Notes under the pieces: generated by a model
What the model saw: the letters and a program-made list of their open reading frames with translations, nothing else
Told to the model about the DNA's origin: nothing
Databases searched by the model: none
Shown: positions 60,576 to 64,000 of the stretch, piece after piece
Numbering within the stretch: the first letter of the stretch is position 1
Layout of the letters: each line of letters begins with the position of its first letter
Source of the DNA: Chiua virens
Lineage: Eukaryota > Basidiomycota > Agaricomycetes > Boletales > Boletaceae
Direction of reading: 5' to 3'
Assembly: GCA_019787685.1 (NCBI GenBank)
Contig: JAHNUO010000013.1
Span: 372,001 to 436,000, forward strand
DNA length: 64,000 nt
Translations under genes and position numbers: made by a program

Positions 60576-62295
60576 TTGACCGAGCCTGAAGCACTCGGGA
60601 TCTCGGTGAGTGTTCAAGTTGTTTGCTCTCGTGTCTGGGTAACTGATTTGTTATCATTTAGCGCGCATATTCGCCCTTGTTTCGCTCCAATTTGTGTCCT
60701 TCCGCCTGAAACGTCCGCCAGCATCCTCTCCCTCATCGAAGAACATGAATCTCACCTGGCCGTCATCCAAGATGAGGTTGCGCGTCTGAAGCAGTGCCTC
60801 ACCGACATGGAGCGTTATCAGGTGCACACCAAAGACGTCCTCGCCAAACTACACGCGACGCTCGCCCCGATCAAACGTGTACCGCCCGAGGTTCTGTCCG
60901 AGATCTTTGAGTGGTGTCTCGACGCTAGGGACCCGCGCATGCATCCTTCCATGTCGACGTCAAACAAGGTGGCGCCCTTGTTGCTCGGACGCGTGTGTCG
61001 TATGTGGCGTGCTGTGGCGCATGCAACACCTCATCTGTGGCAGGACGTCTCTATCAACGTCTGTGATACGCGTTATTCGGACGAACTTCGCAGCGATGCG
61101 TTGCCCGTTTTACAAACGTGGTTAGCGCATTCGGGAGGCCTCTTACTTAATCTCGTTGTTCTATGTAAGACGGACCGGGTATTACCTGGTCTGGTAGAGC
61201 TCTTCGAGACCATTGACGCGCACGGGACGAGGTGGAAGACGGTCCACTTCCTTTTGCAGAACTCGCCGGTGATATTCAAGCTCGTCTGCCGTACCTTTGT
61301 CAATTGTACGTCACTGTCCAGGTTCGACGTGACGGATGGTGGCCAGTGCATAACGCTTTTCGGCAATCGACAACCAGAAGAAGGTAGTAGACGTACAACC
61401 TCTTCGCTTTGATCTTTCTTCCTCGCCACTCCGTCACCTATCGCTGTCGCTCGCCGGTCTCACCATTCGGGATGTACATGCATCTTGGGCGTCGCTCACT
61501 CGTTTGTGCTTTATGCAAGATGCCCGTGCGAGCACGACTTCCATCACGGACTATGTGGCTGTTCTCCGACAATGCACCTCGCTGAAGGAATGCGGTCTCA
61601 GCATCGGCAGCGGGGTCCGGGATGCGCCGCTTGAGCCGCTTACGCTGCCTAACCTGGAATGTCTGCAATTCCAGTTACTTCGAGAAGCGTCTCACACGAC
61701 CCAAATAGGGGATTTCCTGAGTGCACTGTACGTCCCGCAACTCCGTGCACTTGCCATTCAAGATTATTGTCCACGGAGAGAGGTGATATCGTACCACAGC
61801 CAACTGAGAGCCTTCCTGCGAGCAAACGCGCAGTCGCTGCGGCACCTGCGGTTTTCGGTCAACTCCAAGTTATTCACATCGGAGGATATGATTGCCTTGA
61901 TCATGGAGACACCGCTCTTGACGGAGTTGGAGTATCACCCGGATGAGAATTCGTCACCCAAAGCACTGTTGAGGGCGTTGACGCCGCGCATACAAGGGGA
62001 CGTCGTTGACTGTGCACTTCCCAATCTGGAGCGGTTGTTTGTGTATTGGGATACGTCGGAGACGGTATCGATGGTGGGCGATATGATTGAACAACGGTAT
62101 GCACTGGTCGAGCGGGGGATTGCACGGTTGAGGCATCTCTCTTGCAAGCCGGTCAAGGTCAGCATCGTGTATGATTGTATGCCGACACATCTGCTTGTGG
62201 AGAACTTGGCTGCGCGACTGGAAGCGCTTTGTCGATGTGGGTTGCAGGTCGATTGGGAAGCGTATAGATATGATCTCGAGTTTTTATATTGTTGA
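60576..62295 (+). CDS. F-box / LRR-like protein of the agaricomycete expansion
   Basis: F-box protein of the large mushroom family, likely an SCF adaptor. Coding starts near 60576 but no in-frame ATG precedes the conserved part, so a 5' exon or intron is missing from this model (an ATG at 60551 is out of frame). Visible: a coiled coil (ILSLIEEHESHLAVIQDEVA, RLKQCLTDME), the F-box IKRVPPEVLSEIFEWCLD, LLLGRVCRMWRAVAHATPHLW, and leucine-rich repeats such as LNLVVLCKTDRVLPGLVELF and PLRHLSLSLAG, LTLPNLECLQFQLL, SLRHLRFSVNSKLFTSEDMI. The frame changes by one base near 61360 (TTTT run) and then runs open to 62295. It is a well-preserved LRR protein apart from that break. Confidence 0.78.
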
Positions 62296-63250
62296 TCTGT
62301 AGTCTACGTATACGACTTGGATAGTCAAACGGGGATCAACTCTGTTATAACCCACGCCGTTTGGGAGAGGCTTTGGGGTATGGGTTATCACGGTGTATGG
62401 GTTTCAAGTGAAAGCAAAACTGGGCAGACATTGTTATTACTGGTCAATAAACCTCGTCTCATGGGTACATGTCGGTCTAATAGCCTGAAGTTCGTTGTCT
62501 GCATCGTCCGAGCCACCATTGGTGGCCCTGGCATCCCCGGCATGGGTGCTTGGCACCATTTGTTGCGTTGTCGACGACAGCAGGAAGGGATGGGCAGATG
62601 GTCGCAACGGGCATGCCTTCGCCACGTGGCACAGGGACACACCGTGACGGTCATGCACTGGATAGGCGGCTACTAGAGGTTGCGTGGGGCACGTCACAAA
62701 GTCCCACCGGATTTGCCGCTGAAAAGGTTCGTATAGTGGCACAAGGACCGGAAAAACCCCTGTATGGGTTATATCAGCCTGGGAAACACGCGGCCGTACT
62801 CCGTGTCGACTCCGCGGAGAACACTCCCTCGGTTGTTCATTCTACTCACACGAAGAACAATGAGGCTGCAACGTTACAAGCACCGCTGACAACCTTGACA
62901 TGGCAACGTGCACCTTCTCAAATCGACGGGTTGCGGACGTTTCATACGACGAGTCGAGCAGCGAGCTTACCAGGGCAGGGGGTAGACCATAGTGAAGTAT
63001 GTTATCTTCATTCATGTCCACTTGCCTGGCGAATCTCATTTCAACTGTGAGGGCGTGTGCCGAGGGCTGCGGCGCTCTATATCCGTTGAAACTTCCCGGC
63101 CCATCAGGCTGTACATTTGATAACAGTGTAGGTCCATCCTGTGTTTGTTCGGACCCAGATAGTCTTCTGCAGGTTTTGCGCCCTCGTTTTTCTTGTACTT
63201 AACACCACGCCCTCCCTTTACTTTCATTCCCAACATCCTTTAGCGCTCCA
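62296..63250. other. Intergenic, no supported gene
   Basis: About 950 bases. A 67-codon plus-strand frame at 62999-63202 has a few cysteines (CAEGCGALYP and SCVCSDPDS) but no clear signal peptide or known spacing, so it is not called. Nothing else is recognised. Confidence 0.4.
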
Positions 63251-64000
63251 ATGAATATTTCACTTTTTGATCCCGGGGACATTTCTACACTCGAATATGC
63301 CATTACACATGTTTTTCTCCCACTCCAGCTTCCCGATGGCGACGACCACAGTATCTCCAATGATTGCTCTCTTATCGCAGCAATGGCTTCCTGTTGTGCG
63401 CCTCTTCATTAACTCAGACCACGCTGGTGGTCAAATCGATATAACTCAATGGCTCAGCATTTTACGCATGCTGGACAACTTGCAGGCTATTGTCCAGTTC
63501 CAAACTTTGGATCGGTCCCAGACTGTGTACCAGCTCAGCAGCATGGACGTTGGTGGTAAGCGCTCAAAGCTTGCGTTGTACTATGGAAACTCATGGCCTG
63601 CAGATACCCTCGCTTTTCTTATCCGAGCCCAAAATGCGGCAATCGTCTTTAGAAGGCAGGAAGATGTCACCATTTTCGAATCCTTCGAGGTGTCGCCCAA
63701 GACCGAAAATGTCATGAGCGGGCAAGGCAAGCTCATCTGTTCCTATCCCGGCCCTGCCATCGAAATCCCCAACAATGTATTTGACGACGACATATTCCTT
63801 GCCGAACTCGTCAATTTCCTTGTTCACATGAATGTCGACATCCTTGATGCTGCCGCAACCAGTCGAAAAGCACAGTCCACTGTCATCGAGGCTAGAGACA
63901 CAACTCACCCTCGTTACATCACCGAATTGCTTACCGGTATCTTGAGGAGTGTAGGTCGCCCGGCCGACGTCGTTCGCGTCACCAAGCGGGTTGGGGATGA
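63251..64000 (+). CDS. 5' end of a very large DUF6606/DUF3638-type protein (runs off the window)
   Basis: ATG 63251 gives MNISLFDPGDISTLEYAITH and VFLPLQLPDGDDHSISNDCS. Then come TQWLSILRMLDNLQAIVQFQ, TLDRSQTVYQLSSMDVG, an intron (GTAAGC...CTGCAG, about 63555-63601), DTLAFLIRAQNAAIVFRRQE, VTIFESFEVSPK, GKLICSYPGPAIEIPNNVF, ELVNFLVHMNVDIL, DTTHPRYITELLTGILRSVG and RPADVVRVTKRVGD, where the window ends. These match the N-terminal region of fungal proteins of roughly 3000 residues that carry DUF6606, then DUF3638 and DUF3645, thought to be deubiquitinase or helicase-like; their role is not settled. A one-base or short-intron join is needed near 63405. Confidence 0.75.

Noticed and set aside
61400..61415. 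Frame change at a TGA in the F-box/LRR gene as a third +1 shift site
   Set aside because: Better protein similarity switches earlier (near the TTTT at about 61360), so TGA is not the true boundary.
62999..63202. Short Cys-containing frame resembling a secreted peptide
   Set aside because: No convincing signal peptide and Cys spacing fits no family I know (CFEM or hydrophobin).
1..64000. CRISPR arrays, prophage, bacterial-type operons or intact LTR retrotransposons
   Set aside because: No spaced direct repeats, no RT or integrase core frames, no paired LTRs; intron-rich genes show a eukaryotic genome.

Overview
This window looks like nuclear DNA of a basidiomycete fungus, most likely an agaricomycete. 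Nearly every gene is split by short introns of about 45-65 bases with GT-AG ends (two are GC-AG). Genes lie close together on both strands, and several families are typical of mushroom-forming fungi: divergent G-alpha subunits, laccase, F-box/LRR proteins, an expanded P-loop GTPase family and a gag-like lineage-specific protein. Exon joins were worked out by hand from the sequence and from family conservation, so gene ends are firmer than every internal splice site.

Layout. 1-1425: 3' part of a degenerate G-alpha gene. 1842-11552: conserved housekeeping block with BAP31/Yet3 (-), UBP6 deubiquitinase (+), ASF1 histone chaperone (-) and a large Lte1-like RasGEF (+). 11996-17094: histone H2A.Z (+), a small conserved protein (-) and two tandem mitochondrial tricarboxylate carriers (+). 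17095-20765: a decayed GATA-finger gene, an unrecognised minus-strand gene and AT-rich DNA. 20766-24604: a type IIC-like P-type cation ATPase (-). 26046-31951: HEM4 (+), a KRE6/SKN1-type GH16 cell-wall enzyme (+) and a protein with a domesticated integrase H2C2 zinc finger (+). 32482-40050: KIN4-like kinase (-), adenylosuccinate lyase (-) and an RluA-family pseudouridine synthase (+).

The second part is more accessory: a lineage-specific gag-like protein (40541-41691 -), a possible secreted protein, a laccase-like multicopper oxidase with a Met at the type-1 axial position (45050-47369 -), an intron-containing tRNA-Gln (48648-48726 +), an F-box/WD40/UIM protein (48869-51487 +), a P-loop GTPase with an N-terminal repeat that stops before G4 next to a strong hairpin (53148-54412), a multi-pass membrane protein (-), a BAR-SH3 protein with an 18-base microexon (57401-59758 -), an F-box/LRR protein (+) and the 5' end of a very large DUF6606/DUF3638-type gene running off the right edge.

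No operon-like system, CRISPR array, prophage or intact transposon is visible. The genes are mostly unrelated housekeeping functions. ASF1 and H2A.Z lie about 6 kb apart, but a functional link is only a guess. The most unusual whole-window signal is repeated one-base frame breaks inside otherwise well-conserved coding regions (RasGEF, HEM4, F-box/WD40/UIM, BAR-SH3, F-box/LRR, H2C2). Assembly indels are the simplest explanation, and reads would settle it.
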